Source of the DNA: Gluconobacter sp. Dm-62
GTDB lineage: Bacteria > Pseudomonadota > Alphaproteobacteria > Acetobacterales > Acetobacteraceae
Direction of reading: 5' to 3'
Length of the DNA: 34,532 bases
Assembly: GCF_018256155.1 (NCBI RefSeq)
Contig: NZ_JAERLY010000023.1
Span: 1-34,532, forward strand
Below the pieces are notes generated by a model. It had not been told where the DNA came from. It saw only the letters and a program-made list of their open reading frames with translations, and searched no databases. Position numbers and translations under genes: made by a program. Below are positions 1 to 8,277 of the stretch, piece by piece. Each line of letters opens with the position of its first letter. The first letter of the stretch is position 1.

Positions 1-76
1 ACCTTACCCATAAAACCCGTCCTCGTTCAGGCCAGATGATAGCTTATCGCCCTGTCCGAAAAATGGGGACCACCTC
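1..76 (-). mobile_element. Left end of an IS3-family element (partial, runs out of the window)
   Basis: These 76 bases are an exact reverse complement of 33221-33296, the left end of the complete element at the other edge of the window. They comprise the terminal inverted repeat (its outer edge at 76), the leader, and the first four codons of the OrfA gene (ATG at 9-11 on the minus strand). The element is therefore oriented leftward and its body lies outside the window. Its intactness cannot be judged. The host sequence next to it begins TGACC at 77. Confidence 0.93.
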
Positions 77-226
77 TGACCTATCCACAAGAACATGCCC
101 TGCTTCTGTGACTCTGTCGGCCAAGATCTTACCGGAAATGTCGGTTTCTAAATTCCGACTATCCGAAATGGTGAGAATTGCAATCCGAACGGGTATAGAG
201 TTGTTCAAGTTATTATCTTTCTACTT

Positions 227-2314
227 TTATTCCGGACGCGACTTTAGCTTCCCCGACTCAAGTTCATCCGCAAGAGCATCAGCGTGATACACTGTCCTCA
301 ACGCAGCCATGATGGCACTTGTATCCGTGGAAACAGCACGATTGCGCTCGATGTCGTAATAAAGATCGCCCGCCAGGCTATCGAGGTTACCGTCAAAAAT
401 CAGGCCAACGACATCGCCTTGACGGTTAATAACAGGGGAGCCTGAATTGCCGCCGACAATGTCATTGGTCGACACATAATCAAGCTTCGTAGAGAGGTTT
501 AGATGTGGCTTCGCATCCAACCAGACTTGCGGCAGACGGAACGGATCACTGCCCGTTGCATGTTTGTACATCCCTGCAAAATCCGTGAAGGGTGCAATGG
601 CCTTTGCGCCATCCTGGAAGCCTTTAACCGTGCCGTAAGACAGTCGCGGCGAGAACGTGGCATCCGGATAAAGTGTATCAGCCTTTCCTTCTGCCTGAGC
701 ACGCGCGAACTGGGCCCGTGCAATCGTACCCTGGGCTTCGTGCATCGGTGCTTCAATCTGGTCACGGCTGCGATTGCGGATCGTGTCCAGAACCAGCTGT
801 AAGTGACGTGCCAGAACGATCATTGGATCTTTGGATGCTTCAATGGCCTTGACGCCACCTTTGTAAAGCGCAAGACGCTCTGCGGGATCCGCCAGTTTCG
901 TGCCCTGTATCAGTTCTACGGCGCGCTCATCCGGGCTTTTTGTTCCCAGAATCAGATGGACCGCTGCATCATCCTCACCGAGTATCTGGCGCATGGTCGT
1001 CATACCTAACGCCAAAGTCGTAGTTTCCAATTCAGTATGCACCGGCACTTTCGCAGCGATCTCGGTTTCAAGTGCGGCTAATTCCGCCTCATGGTAACCG
1101 GCCCGACGCTCTGTATCTGGCTTCTTTCGTTCATACGCCGCTGACACCAGCATAACAGCGTCCCCCAGCAGACCATGGACTGTGCGTGTTATGGCATAAT
1201 CATGCACATAATACTGACGCTGCACAGCAAGAGCGGCTTCTACTTTTTTGTACGGCTCACCATAAGTCTTGCGACGTTCTGCATCTGCGTCAATCCACGC
1301 CTGAAGGGCTTGATCTTCCGCCTCGCGCTTTTCTATCACTTCAGGTTCACGCAAAGCCTTTGCTGTACCAGACAGAGATTTCAGTGCGTTCTGAACACCG
1401 AAAAGCGTGTTCTGTGCGTCAATCAGATGGGTCTTGCTTTCTCTGGAATATTGCCACAGCGCTCCTTCAAGGGTCGAATAGGCAGCAATAATGGTTGGCA
1501 GGCTGACATCTCGTTGAAATGTCAAGGCGCTGGCCGGAAGGGACCGTTGTGTGCGTCCTGGGTTTCCGGATGTGAAGACCAGATCACCAGCCTTGGGGCC
1601 CTTTGGATCGAATTTAAAAAACGGCGTATGAACCGGCTTGCCGTCTTCAAACACCCGCAGCATCGATAGATCAATATCATAACGCGGGAATGTAAAGTTA
1701 TCGGGATCACCACCAAAGAATGCTATATCCTGATCAGGCGCCATCACGAGACGGACATCCTGATAACGGCGGTAGCGATAAAGCGCCGTCTGTCCACCAT
1801 GATAGAGTGTCACGACATCGCAACGCCAGTGTGAGGCATCACCCACCGCGCATTCCTTGGTCAGGACACTATTGGCAACCTGCAAAGCCTTGGCATATTC
1901 CGCGCCATGTTTTCCTGCGGTCATTTCTGCGACACGACCCGTTACATCTTTCACCTGATCCAGACGATCCAGTTCCATCCCCGGACACTGAGGCTCTTTT
2001 GAGACCTCTCGAGCCGAGAAACCATCATGGAAATAATCGTGATTTTTATCAGACAGATCCGTGAGACACGTATTGGCACAATGATGATTTGTCATCACCA
2101 AACCATCACCTGATACGAACGAGGCAGAGCAGCCTTCCGCCAAGCGTGCCGAAGACTGAATGACATGATTAATCCATTCTACAGAGGGTTCAAACCCATA
2201 TTGCTGCTTCATCTGACGCACAGGCAAATGATCAAACGTCCACATGCCTTCTTCAGCCTGAGCGGATCCAATAAACGCAGGGATAACCGCAAACAAAATT
2301 GATTTTTTTCTCAT
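227..2314 (-). CDS. Exported S46-family dipeptidyl-peptidase (DPP7/DPP11 type)
   Basis: Serine exopeptidase predicted to release dipeptides from peptides in the periplasm. The N-terminus has a signal peptide (MRKK, a hydrophobic stretch, then a cut near SAQA-E). The chymotrypsin-like triad is visible: His in MTNHHC (residues 75-79), Asp in the FPRYDID segment, and Ser in GGNSGSPV near the C-terminus. About 695 residues is normal for S46. The residue 18 positions after the catalytic Ser is Gly (FDGN). In characterised enzymes Gly here goes with DPP7-like hydrophobic P1 preference, whereas DPP11 has Arg. I chose the ATG at 2314; a TTG at 2326 is possible. No clear Shine-Dalgarno sequence is seen. 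It is a single gene reading toward the left IS end, with a Zur-like palindrome about 140 bases upstream of the start. Confidence 0.9.
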   Translation of the reverse strand: MRKKSILFAVIPAFIGSAQAEEGMWTFDHLPVRQMKQQYGFEPSVEWINHVIQSSARLAEGCSASFVSGDGLVMTNHHCANTCLTDLSDKNHDYFHDGFSAREVSKEPQCPGMELDRLDQVKDVTGRVAEMTAGKHGAEYAKALQVANSVLTKECAVGDASHWRCDVVTLYHGGQTALYRYRRYQDVRLVMAPDQDIAFFGGDPDNFTFPRYDIDLSMLRVFEDGKPVHTPFFKFDPKGPKAGDLVFTSGNPGRTQRSLPASALTFQRDVSLPTIIAAYSTLEGALWQYSRESKTHLIDAQNTLFGVQNALKSLSGTAKALREPEVIEKREAEDQALQAWIDADAERRKTYGEPYKKVEAALAVQRQYYVHDYAITRTVHGLLGDAVMLVSAAYERKKPDTERRAGYHEAELAALETEIAAKVPVHTELETTTLALGMTTMRQILGEDDAAVHLILGTKSPDERAVELIQGTKLADPAERLALYKGGVKAIEASKDPMIVLARHLQLVLDTIRNRSRDQIEAPMHEAQGTIARAQFARAQAEGKADTLYPDATFSPRLSYGTVKGFQDGAKAIAPFTDFAGMYKHATGSDPFRLPQVWLDAKPHLNLSTKLDYVSTNDIVGGNSGSPVINRQGDVVGLIFDGNLDSLAGDLYYDIERNRAVSTDTSAIMAALRTVYHADALADELESGKLKSRPE

Positions 2315-2454
2315 AAATAAACCCAACTAAAAGACCTTAAAGATACGTTAATATAAATTTTCTTAACGTTTTACATTGTAATAATTCCCGTTCCTTGTTT
2401 AACGAGTCGTAGTTTGTTGATTCGCGTCGAAAAATTTTATTTTCGGTGGCAACA

Positions 2455-2472
2455 AATACGTTATAACATAAC
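2455..2472. promoter_or_regulatory. Second Zur-like box, upstream of the S46 peptidase gene
   Basis: The sequence AATACGTTATAACATAAC matches the strong box at 5839-5856 in 16 of 18 positions and differs only in the first two bases. The inner palindrome TTATAA and one full outer half-site are intact. It lies in the 374-base gap between the S46 start (2314) and the 3' end of thrS (2689). The only gene start facing away from it is the S46 peptidase; rightward it faces the tail of a gene on the opposite strand. The rest of the gap is AT-rich and holds a hairpin (2615-2645). I see no gene in it. Confidence 0.6.
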
Positions 2473-2614
2473 GAATAGCCCTACCTCTCAATGTTCGTCA
2501 AGCATGAGACTAACGCATTCGATCCCAGACTTAAGTTGCGTAGAAATAATCAAGCGTTTCTGTGTATCGATTAGGCTTTCGAAATCGACGTCGGGAAGTA
2601 GTTAGAAATTCAGG

Positions 2615-2645
2615 AATTATTATAAATATTGTTCGTATAATAATT
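2615..2645 (-). terminator. AT-only hairpin downstream of thrS
   Basis: A perfect 10-bp inverted repeat (AATTATTATA / TATAATAATT) with an 11-base loop lies about 45 bases past the thrS stop codon on the minus strand. It could end the DUF1826-zur-thrS transcript. The stem is entirely A/T and therefore weak, so a chance structure in AT-rich DNA is possible. Confidence 0.35.
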
Positions 2646-2688
2646 TATCCCGATGATGACTCACAACCAAAGAAATCGTATCTACAAG

Positions 2689-4557
2689 CTAAAAGACTTG
2701 TGCCAAACGAGACTCCGATGCTTTGGAGATTAAATTGATAGCGGAGTCCATATCCAACATTGGTGTTTCTGAGCTTCCATATTCCCGGATAGACACGGTG
2801 CCTGCCTGTGCTTCCTTCTTCCCGACGATCAGCAACATGGGTACTTTCGCGAGGCTGTGTTCGCGGATTTTGTAAGCGATTTTTTCATTGCGCAAATCGG
2901 GCTCTGCTCGGACTCCACGTTGGCGGAGCGCTTTAATCAGATCGACTGCGTAATCGTTCGCAGCGCCGGTGATTGTTGCCACCACGACCTGAATGGGTGC
3001 AAGCCAGAAAGGCAGGTGGCCGGCATGGTGTTCAAGGAGAATGCCGATGAAACGTTCAAGCGAACCGAACAGGGCGCGATGCAGCATGACGGGCGGATGT
3101 TTTTCTCCATCCGCGCCAATATAATGCGCGTCCAGACGCTGAGGCAGATTGAGATCGACCTGAACGGTACCGCACTGCCAGTCCCGGCCGATTGCATCAC
3201 GCAGTACGAACTCCAGCTTGGGACCGTAAAAAGCGCCTTCTCCTGGATTGCGTGTGTAGGAGAGGCCTGAAGCTTCGACCCCGCGCTGTAACGCTTCCTC
3301 CGAGCGATCCCAGATCTCGTCCGATCCGACACGTTTGTCAGGCCGGTCGGAAAATTTGATACGGACATCTTCAAAACCGAAGTCCTTATAGATCGAAAGC
3401 ACGAGATGGCAGATCCGCTGCGTCTCGGCCTCCATCTGTTCCGGTGTGCAGAAAATATGTGCGTCATCCTGCGTGAATGCACGTACGCGCATCAGGCCAT
3501 GCAACGCTCCTGACGGTTCAAAGCGATGGACTTTGCCGAATTCGGCCATCCGCAGGGGCAGGTCGCGATAGCTCTTCAGGCCTTGGCGGAAAACCTGCAC
3601 GCCACCAGGACAGTTCATGGGTTTGAGGGCATAGATGCGCCCTTCGGTTTCGGTGGTGAACATGTTCTCCCCGAATTTTTCCCAATGGCCGGAGGCCTGC
3701 CAGAGCGACAGATCCATGATGTCGGGTGTATTGATCTCCACATAGTTCTCGGCCTTCTGACGTTCGCGCAGATAAGCGAGCAGGGTCTGGAACAGTGTCC
3801 AGCCGTTCGGATGCCAGAACACCGCGCCTGGAGCTTCGGCCTGGAAATGGAACAGATCCATCTCGCGCCCGAGACGACGATGATCACGCCGTGCTGCTGC
3901 TTCCTGACGCTGCTCCCACGCGGCGAGTTCGTCGGCATCACGACAGGCCGTTCCGTGAATCCTCTGCAGCATTGGATTGCTGCGATCACCTTTCCAGTAG
4001 GCACCAGCCGTACCGAGAAGTCGAAAGGCGTGTCCGATCTGTCCTGTGCTGACGAGATGTGGCCCTCGGCAGAGATCGACGAAGTTGCCTTGTCGATAAA
4101 AGCTCAGGGTGGCATCAGCAGGCAGGGACATGATGATCTCGGCCTTGTAGGGCTGTCCATTCTCCCTGCACCAGGACAGCGCTCTCTCGCGATCCCATTC
4201 TTCCCTGACGATTGTTTCATCACGATCAATGATCTCGTGCATGCGGGATTCGATCCGGATGAGGTCGTCATCAGTAAAAGCGTGCTCAGCCGCGAAATCG
4301 TAGAAAAATCCCTGCTCCGTGGCGGGTCCTGTCGCGAGCGCGGTATTGGGAAACAGTTCACTGACGGCCTGCGCAAGGACATGCGCTGTGTCATGGCGGA
4401 TCAGGGAAAGCGCCTCAGTGTCTGAACGGAAGACAGGATCAGCCAGTTGGTCACCAGCTGTGGACGAGAGATCGTTGATAATTCCGTCCACACGGCAGGC
4501 AAGCATATCCTTTGGTTGATGGGATGAAGGACGGGAAGAGATGGTGGTCGATAACAT
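2689..4557 (-). CDS. thrS: Threonyl-tRNA synthetase, Zur-cluster paralogue with truncated TGS domain
   Basis: Class II synthetase charging tRNA-Thr. Domains in order: a remnant of the TGS domain (about residues 18-50, only its second half aligns); the editing domain with HDTAH (HxxxH) and DLCRGPH; the catalytic core with PMNCPGG, the motif-2 Arg region (MRVRAFTQDDAH) and MLHRALFGSLERF; and the anticodon-binding domain. The three zinc ligands known from E. coli ThrRS (one Cys, two His) are all retained, so it is still a zinc enzyme by sequence. At 622 residues it is about 20 shorter than usual because of the missing TGS start. It is last in the operon after zur (40-base gap). Its position beside zur suggests a back-up copy expressed under zinc limitation. 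A housekeeping thrS should exist elsewhere in the genome. Confidence 0.93.
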   Translation of the reverse strand: MLSTTISSRPSSHQPKDMLACRVDGIINDLSSTAGDQLADPVFRSDTEALSLIRHDTAHVLAQAVSELFPNTALATGPATEQGFFYDFAAEHAFTDDDLIRIESRMHEIIDRDETIVREEWDRERALSWCRENGQPYKAEIIMSLPADATLSFYRQGNFVDLCRGPHLVSTGQIGHAFRLLGTAGAYWKGDRSNPMLQRIHGTACRDADELAAWEQRQEAAARRDHRRLGREMDLFHFQAEAPGAVFWHPNGWTLFQTLLAYLRERQKAENYVEINTPDIMDLSLWQASGHWEKFGENMFTTETEGRIYALKPMNCPGGVQVFRQGLKSYRDLPLRMAEFGKVHRFEPSGALHGLMRVRAFTQDDAHIFCTPEQMEAETQRICHLVLSIYKDFGFEDVRIKFSDRPDKRVGSDEIWDRSEEALQRGVEASGLSYTRNPGEGAFYGPKLEFVLRDAIGRDWQCGTVQVDLNLPQRLDAHYIGADGEKHPPVMLHRALFGSLERFIGILLEHHAGHLPFWLAPIQVVVATITGAANDYAVDLIKALRQRGVRAEPDLRNEKIAYKIREHSLAKVPMLLIVGKKEAQAGTVSIREYGSSETPMLDMDSAINLISKASESRLAQVF

Positions 4558-4597
4558 GAGAGAGCCTTAACGGAGAAGAGCGGCGAGGGGCCGCGGT

Positions 4598-5095
4598 TCA
4601 TTTGGGCGCGCGGGTCGGAAGCTTGTGCTTTTGTTGTGTCGGCAAGAAAGACGGGCAGACGCTGCATCGTGCGCAGACGCCCTGGACTTCGATGACCCGA
4701 TGCCGGACCTGAAATCCAAGGGTCTCGGCCGCAGCGTCGATCAATTGACAGGATAGTGTATTTTCCACTGCTTGCGCGGCACCACACTGGTCGCAGATAC
4801 AGTAGACAAGGCGAGAGGGGTCGTTTGCCCGGATCCGCACGAAGGCATTTCGGCTTTCGAGCCGCCCCACCAATCCGCTGGCGATCAGCTTTCCGAGAGC
4901 TCGATAAATCATAGTCGGGGCGATTCGTCGGCAATCCGGATGACTGACACACCGAAGGATGTCGTAAGCCGAGAGTGGCACATTTGCCCTCGTCAGCACG
5001 TCGAGCACATCATTCCGTAAAGCCGTGGCCCGCCTTTTGAAGGCATCGCAACCTTGATGTGCGTCGCGAGACGACGGCATGACACGCTCTATCAT
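4598..5095 (-). CDS. zur: Fur-family zinc uptake regulator (Zur)
   Basis: A 165-residue Fur-superfamily repressor. It has an N-terminal winged helix (RNDVLDVLTRANVPLSAYDI..., with APTMIYRALGKLIASGLV as recognition region). The C-terminal metal and dimer domain contains two Cys pairs, CDQC and CARC (followed by SVC), the structural-zinc signature of this family. Start: the ATG at 5095 overlaps the DUF1826 stop as ATGA. A longer frame begins at 5173 but would overlap DUF1826 by 82 bases, and its extra N-terminus does not look like Fur. Assignment as Zur rather than Fur or PerR rests on the neighbours and on the Zur-type palindrome at the head of this operon, which also implies autoregulation. 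Confidence 0.88.
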   Translation of the reverse strand: MIERVMPSSRDAHQGCDAFKRRATALRNDVLDVLTRANVPLSAYDILRCVSHPDCRRIAPTMIYRALGKLIASGLVGRLESRNAFVRIRANDPSRLVYCICDQCGAAQAVENTLSCQLIDAAAETLGFQVRHRVIEVQGVCARCSVCPSFLPTQQKHKLPTRAPK

Positions 5096-5799
5096 CGGGA
5101 AATTGTATCCATCACGAGGACCGGCCCAGGCCTTGTACCGTTTGCGATATTTGCCGGGAGACGATGAAGGCATCCGGGTTTGCCTTCAGCCGCCCCTTTA
5201 ATGAACGCTACTGCGAACGGTGTCAGGGTACTGACAATACCACTCTTTGGATTTTGACTGCCGCACCACTCTGGTCCGGCGCTTCCATAGGCGCAGATCA
5301 GCCGAAGTGCATCGGGGGGTAACTCGAACGCAGTCTCCTCACGGGATGGCGTTATTAGCTGGATGTGCTGCCGGACGCCTCCTGTCAGCGCACCGAACAG
5401 TGCGGATAGGTCCCTGACATCAGTCAGGATGAGCGGAAACCAATCCTGCTGCAAAGCCGGGTTTACAAGGGAATCCGAGATTTCCGAAGGTGTGCCGGCG
5501 AGAGTGAAAGCAGATGGGGCTTGTGAGCAGTTTGTGAGAGCTCCTTCCCATGTTTCCGGAATCCGGCGCCCCCACACGACCATATCGACATCCGGTCGCT
5601 GCAGATCCATCAAGACTGTCGCGTGGGCACAGGCGACCACATGCGGTGCAAGACGGCCCAGAGTACTGTTTTCCGGTGGGTCGATTGTTGGCGCGGGCCA
5701 GCTCTCCATGAATAGTATGGCGCCGAGACTTTCCTCCGGTGCGCGCGCGGGTGGAGTCATATCCGTCGAGACAGGATGTTGCTGTGAGGGAGGGGGCAT
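5092..5799 (-). CDS. DUF1826 family protein, zinc-cluster associated
   Basis: A 235-residue protein of unknown biochemical function, first gene of the leftward operon, starting 40 bases from the Zur box. Family signatures are seen in the second half: LRLICAYGSAGPEWC corresponds to the RL-x-TY-x-GPGTEW stretch of DUF1826. Near the C-terminus, AFIKG followed by GCLHRLPAN corresponds to the KG...HRSP stretch. The first half has VVWGRRIP, like the family's early W-R motif. No signal peptide or membrane segment is seen, so it is probably cytoplasmic. Members of this family are often found next to Zur and COG0523 genes. A role in zinc sparing or metal handling is inference from context only. The His usually found before the RL motif is not obvious here. 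Confidence 0.75.
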   Translation of the reverse strand: MPPPSQQHPVSTDMTPPARAPEESLGAILFMESWPAPTIDPPENSTLGRLAPHVVACAHATVLMDLQRPDVDMVVWGRRIPETWEGALTNCSQAPSAFTLAGTPSEISDSLVNPALQQDWFPLILTDVRDLSALFGALTGGVRQHIQLITPSREETAFELPPDALRLICAYGSAGPEWCGSQNPKSGIVSTLTPFAVAFIKGAAEGKPGCLHRLPANIANGTRPGPVLVMDTISR

Positions 5800-5838
5800 G
5801 GTTCCCGAGCTTGACGATAGGTGGCGAACGTCCTTATG

Positions 5839-5856
5839 GTTACGTTATAACATAAC
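5839..5856. promoter_or_regulatory. Zur box in the divergent promoter region
   Basis: The 18-base sequence GTTACGTTATAACATAAC is a palindrome with a single unpaired position per half, and it closely matches the Zur operator style of alphaproteobacteria. It sits in the 81-base gap between the divergent starts at 5799 and 5881, so one site could repress both operons. A TTGACT hexamer on the minus strand (5864-5859) is a possible -35 element just beside it. The only other near-copy in the window is at 2455-2472. Confidence 0.88.
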
Positions 5857-5880
5857 ATAGTCAATAGCAGATAAACCTCA

Positions 5881-6492
5881 ATGGACACACTGATGGACAT
5901 TCCACGGCAAGTGAGAACCCGGCCGAGCCGTGCTCAGGCGGAAGAGGCGGTGCGAACCCTGCTCGCCTGGACCGGTGACGATCCTGATCGCGAGGGGCTT
6001 GTCGATACGCCTGACCGCGTGGTGCGGGCCTATGAGGAGTTTTTCGAGGGATATCAGGACGACCCGGTCGCTCTTCTGGAGCGGACCTTCGAAGAGAGCG
6101 GTAACTACAACGAGATGGTGGTGCTACGCGATATCCGTCTGGAATCCCATTGCGAGCATCATATCATTCCGCTGATCGGTAAGGCGCATGTGGCGTATCT
6201 GCCCGACAAGCGGGTAGTTGGCATCAGCAAGCTGGCGCGTCTCGTGGACGTCTTCGCCCATCGTCTACAGATCCAGGAAAAACTGACGGCCCAGATCGCG
6301 GATACAATCCAGAGCGTGCTTCAACCGCGTGGCGTCGCGGTCGTGATCGACGCGGCTCACCAGTGCATGACCACACGCGGAGTACATAAGCCAGGCGTGA
6401 GTATGGTGACTAGCCGCCTGCTGGGCGAGTTCGAGACGTCGGAATCTCTGCGGCGCCAGTTCTTCACCATGGCGGGAATGGGTGGCGTGTGA
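5881..6492 (+). CDS. folE: GTP cyclohydrolase I (zinc-dependent type IA)
   Basis: Converts GTP to dihydroneopterin triphosphate, the first step of tetrahydrofolate synthesis. The 203-residue protein carries the hallmark ESHCEHH motif and [11 protein letters not shown]. Together these supply the zinc ligands (Cys, His, Cys), so this is the classical zinc enzyme and not the metal-flexible FolE2 type. It is the first gene of the rightward operon, 24 bases after the Zur box. The ATG at 5881 is taken as the start; ATG 5893 is also possible. It overlaps hisI by one base (TGATG). The context suggests extra copies are made under zinc shortage to keep folate synthesis running. Confidence 0.95.
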   Translation: MDTLMDIPRQVRTRPSRAQAEEAVRTLLAWTGDDPDREGLVDTPDRVVRAYEEFFEGYQDDPVALLERTFEESGNYNEMVVLRDIRLESHCEHHIIPLIGKAHVAYLPDKRVVGISKLARLVDVFAHRLQIQEKLTAQIADTIQSVLQPRGVAVVIDAAHQCMTTRGVHKPGVSMVTSRLLGEFETSESLRRQFFTMAGMGGV

Positions 6493-6998
6493 TGGGCACA
6501 ACTGTATCTTCTGTGTCCACGGCATTTGGGTCGCGCGTCTCAATTGAGCAGGTCGAGGAGGGGAGCGATCTCGCCCCACGTTTCGACGCCAGCGGACTGC
6601 TGACCGTGGTCACAACGGACGCAGAAAGCGGTGATGTCATGATGGTTGGCGTCATGAACGCAGAGGCGCTCGCACGCACTATCGCAACCCGTGAGGCGCA
6701 TTACTGGAGCCGGAGCCGTCAGTGTCTCTGGCGAAAGGGCGCCACGAGCGGGCTGGTCCAGCATGTCCTCGAAATGCGGATCGACGACGATCAGGACGCG
6801 ATCTGGCTGCGCGTTCACACTGCGGGCACAGGAGCGAACTGCCATGTGGGTTATCGAAGCTGTTTTTATCGGCGTGTTGATCTCACTTCTGAGGAAGGCA
6901 TTCCGTCATCATCGGCAGCACTCCTCTTTTGCGAAACGCACAAAATATTCGATCCGCTCGCCGTCTATGGCGACGCCCCAAACCCGACAAAGCTTTAG
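6492..6998 (+). CDS. hisI: Phosphoribosyl-AMP cyclohydrolase paralogue lacking one zinc cysteine
   Basis: Third step of histidine synthesis: opens the adenine ring of phosphoribosyl-AMP. The family core is clear: [26 protein letters not shown], and [15 protein letters not shown] with two of the three zinc Cys (C117, C124). The third zinc Cys normally sits inside the D-C-D-x-D motif. Here that motif reads DDDQD (residues 98-102), so the Cys is replaced by Asp, and there are two extra residues between it and C117. Length is 168 residues from the ATG at 6492. A GTG one codon earlier (6489) is an alternative. There is an N-terminal extension relative to short HisI. It lies between folE and the COG0523 gene in the Zur-headed operon, consistent with a stand-in for the housekeeping HisI. 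Confidence 0.92.
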   Translation: MGTTVSSVSTAFGSRVSIEQVEEGSDLAPRFDASGLLTVVTTDAESGDVMMVGVMNAEALARTIATREAHYWSRSRQCLWRKGATSGLVQHVLEMRIDDDQDAIWLRVHTAGTGANCHVGYRSCFYRRVDLTSEEGIPSSSAALLFCETHKIFDPLAVYGDAPNPTKL

Positions 6999-7011
6999 AG
7001 GAAAAATCCCC

Positions 7012-8241
7012 ATGGATGACCAACTTCCCGTTACCGTGCTGTCCGGCTTTCTTGGCGCGGGAAAGACGACCTTGCTCAATCACGTACTGAATAACCGCCA
7101 GGGCTATAAGGTCGCGGTCATCGTGAATGATATGAGCGAGGTCAACATTGACGCCGCTCTGGTGCGCGAGGGCGGCAGCAATCTGTCGCGTACCGATGAA
7201 AAGTTGGTTGAAATGACCAATGGCTGCATTTGCTGCACGCTCCGCGACGATTTGTTGCAGGAAGTACGGAGGCTCGCAGAGGAGCGGAAATTCGATTATC
7301 TGCTCATTGAATCTACAGGCATTGCGGAACCGCTGCCCGTAGCCGCAACGTTTGAGTTTCGTGACGAGAGTGGCGTCAGCCTGAGCGATATCGCACGGCT
7401 GGATACGATGGTGACGGTCGTTGATGCGGTCAATCTCCTGCGCGATTATTCTTCCAGCGATTTCCTGAAGGATCGGGGTGAAACGGCCGGGGAGGACGAC
7501 GAGCGTACCCTGGTCGATCTGCTCGTCCAGCAGATCGAGTTTGCGGATATCGTGGTGATCAACAAAGTCTCCACCGCTACACCGGATCAGGTTGATGCGG
7601 CGAGGCAGATCATTCGTGCGTTGAATTCGGACGCTGATATCATTGAGACCGACATGGGGTCTGTTCCTGTTGAGCGGATCCTGAATACAGGCCGTTTCGA
7701 TTACGACAAGGCACATCAGCATCCGTTGTGGTTCAAGGAACTTTACGGCTTTTCCAGCCATGTTCCTGAAACAGACGAATATGGCATCCGTAATTTTGTC
7801 TATCGTGCGCGCCGTCCGTTCCAACCAGCGGAATTCCAGGCCTTCCTTGATCGGAGCTGGCCTGGCGTCGTACGCGCCAAGGGCCATTTCTGGTTAGCTA
7901 CGCGCCCGGACTGGGTAGGTGGAATGAGTCAGGCTGGAGCTCTGGTTCGAAGCGAGGCGATGGGGCTGTGGTGGGCGGCGATCCCGAAAAATCAGTGGCC
8001 GGATACTGATCAGTGGCGGGACTTCGTATTGGGAAACTGGGATCCGGTCTTCGGCGACCGTCGTCAGGAAATCGTCTTCATCGGCAATGGAGATATGGAT
8101 GAATCCGGACTTCGGCAGGAACTTGATGCCTGTCTTGTTCCAGATCTCGGAGACACCCCTTTTGAGCCGTCACGCTATGCACGCCTCCCTGATCCCTTTC
8201 CGCTTTGGCGTCGCCAGTCGGAAAGCCTTGAGTTGGCCTGA
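7012..8241 (+). CDS. COG0523 GTPase, CobW/ZNG1-like zinc metallochaperone
   Basis: A 409-residue G3E-family P-loop GTPase. The N-terminal domain has Walker [12 protein letters not shown] (about residues 12-22), the metal-binding GCICC motif of COG0523 proteins, ESTGIAEP (Walker B / switch region) and an NKVS base-recognition motif. The C-terminal CobW_C domain begins near [12 protein letters not shown]. In this family GTP hydrolysis drives metal transfer to client proteins. Members under Zur control are linked to survival in low zinc. A possible client is one of the zinc enzymes in the same operon (inference). The ATG at 7012 follows AGAGGAAAAA, a good ribosome site. A longer open frame upstream (from 6691) is only overlap with hisI in another frame. 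Confidence 0.94.
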   Translation: MDDQLPVTVLSGFLGAGKTTLLNHVLNNRQGYKVAVIVNDMSEVNIDAALVREGGSNLSRTDEKLVEMTNGCICCTLRDDLLQEVRRLAEERKFDYLLIESTGIAEPLPVAATFEFRDESGVSLSDIARLDTMVTVVDAVNLLRDYSSSDFLKDRGETAGEDDERTLVDLLVQQIEFADIVVINKVSTATPDQVDAARQIIRALNSDADIIETDMGSVPVERILNTGRFDYDKAHQHPLWFKELYGFSSHVPETDEYGIRNFVYRARRPFQPAEFQAFLDRSWPGVVRAKGHFWLATRPDWVGGMSQAGALVRSEAMGLWWAAIPKNQWPDTDQWRDFVLGNWDPVFGDRRQEIVFIGNGDMDESGLRQELDACLVPDLGDTPFEPSRYARLPDPFPLWRRQSESLELA

Positions 8242-8277
8242 ACGAATTACCACACGCTATTATTGAGGAATATTTTC

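Noticed and set aside
2473-2610. Short open stretch on the minus strand (about 37 codons) and a 63-codon plus-strand frame near the second Zur box
   Set aside because: No start with a ribosome site on the minus strand, no recognisable motif, and AT-rich intergenic composition.
3526-4425. Long open frame on the plus strand opposite thrS (299 codons)
   Set aside because: It is antisense to a clear ThrRS, shows no recognisable domain and has low-plausibility composition; it is a shadow of the GC-rich coding strand.
5881-6492. Idea that the cyclohydrolase is the zinc-independent FolE2 type
   Set aside because: The sequence has the CEHH and QCMTTRG motifs of zinc-dependent type IA, so it is not FolE2 despite the Zur setting.
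6883-7887. 334-codon frame antisense to the COG0523 GTPase
   Set aside because: The opposite strand encodes an unmistakable P-loop GTPase; no motif is seen in the antisense frame.
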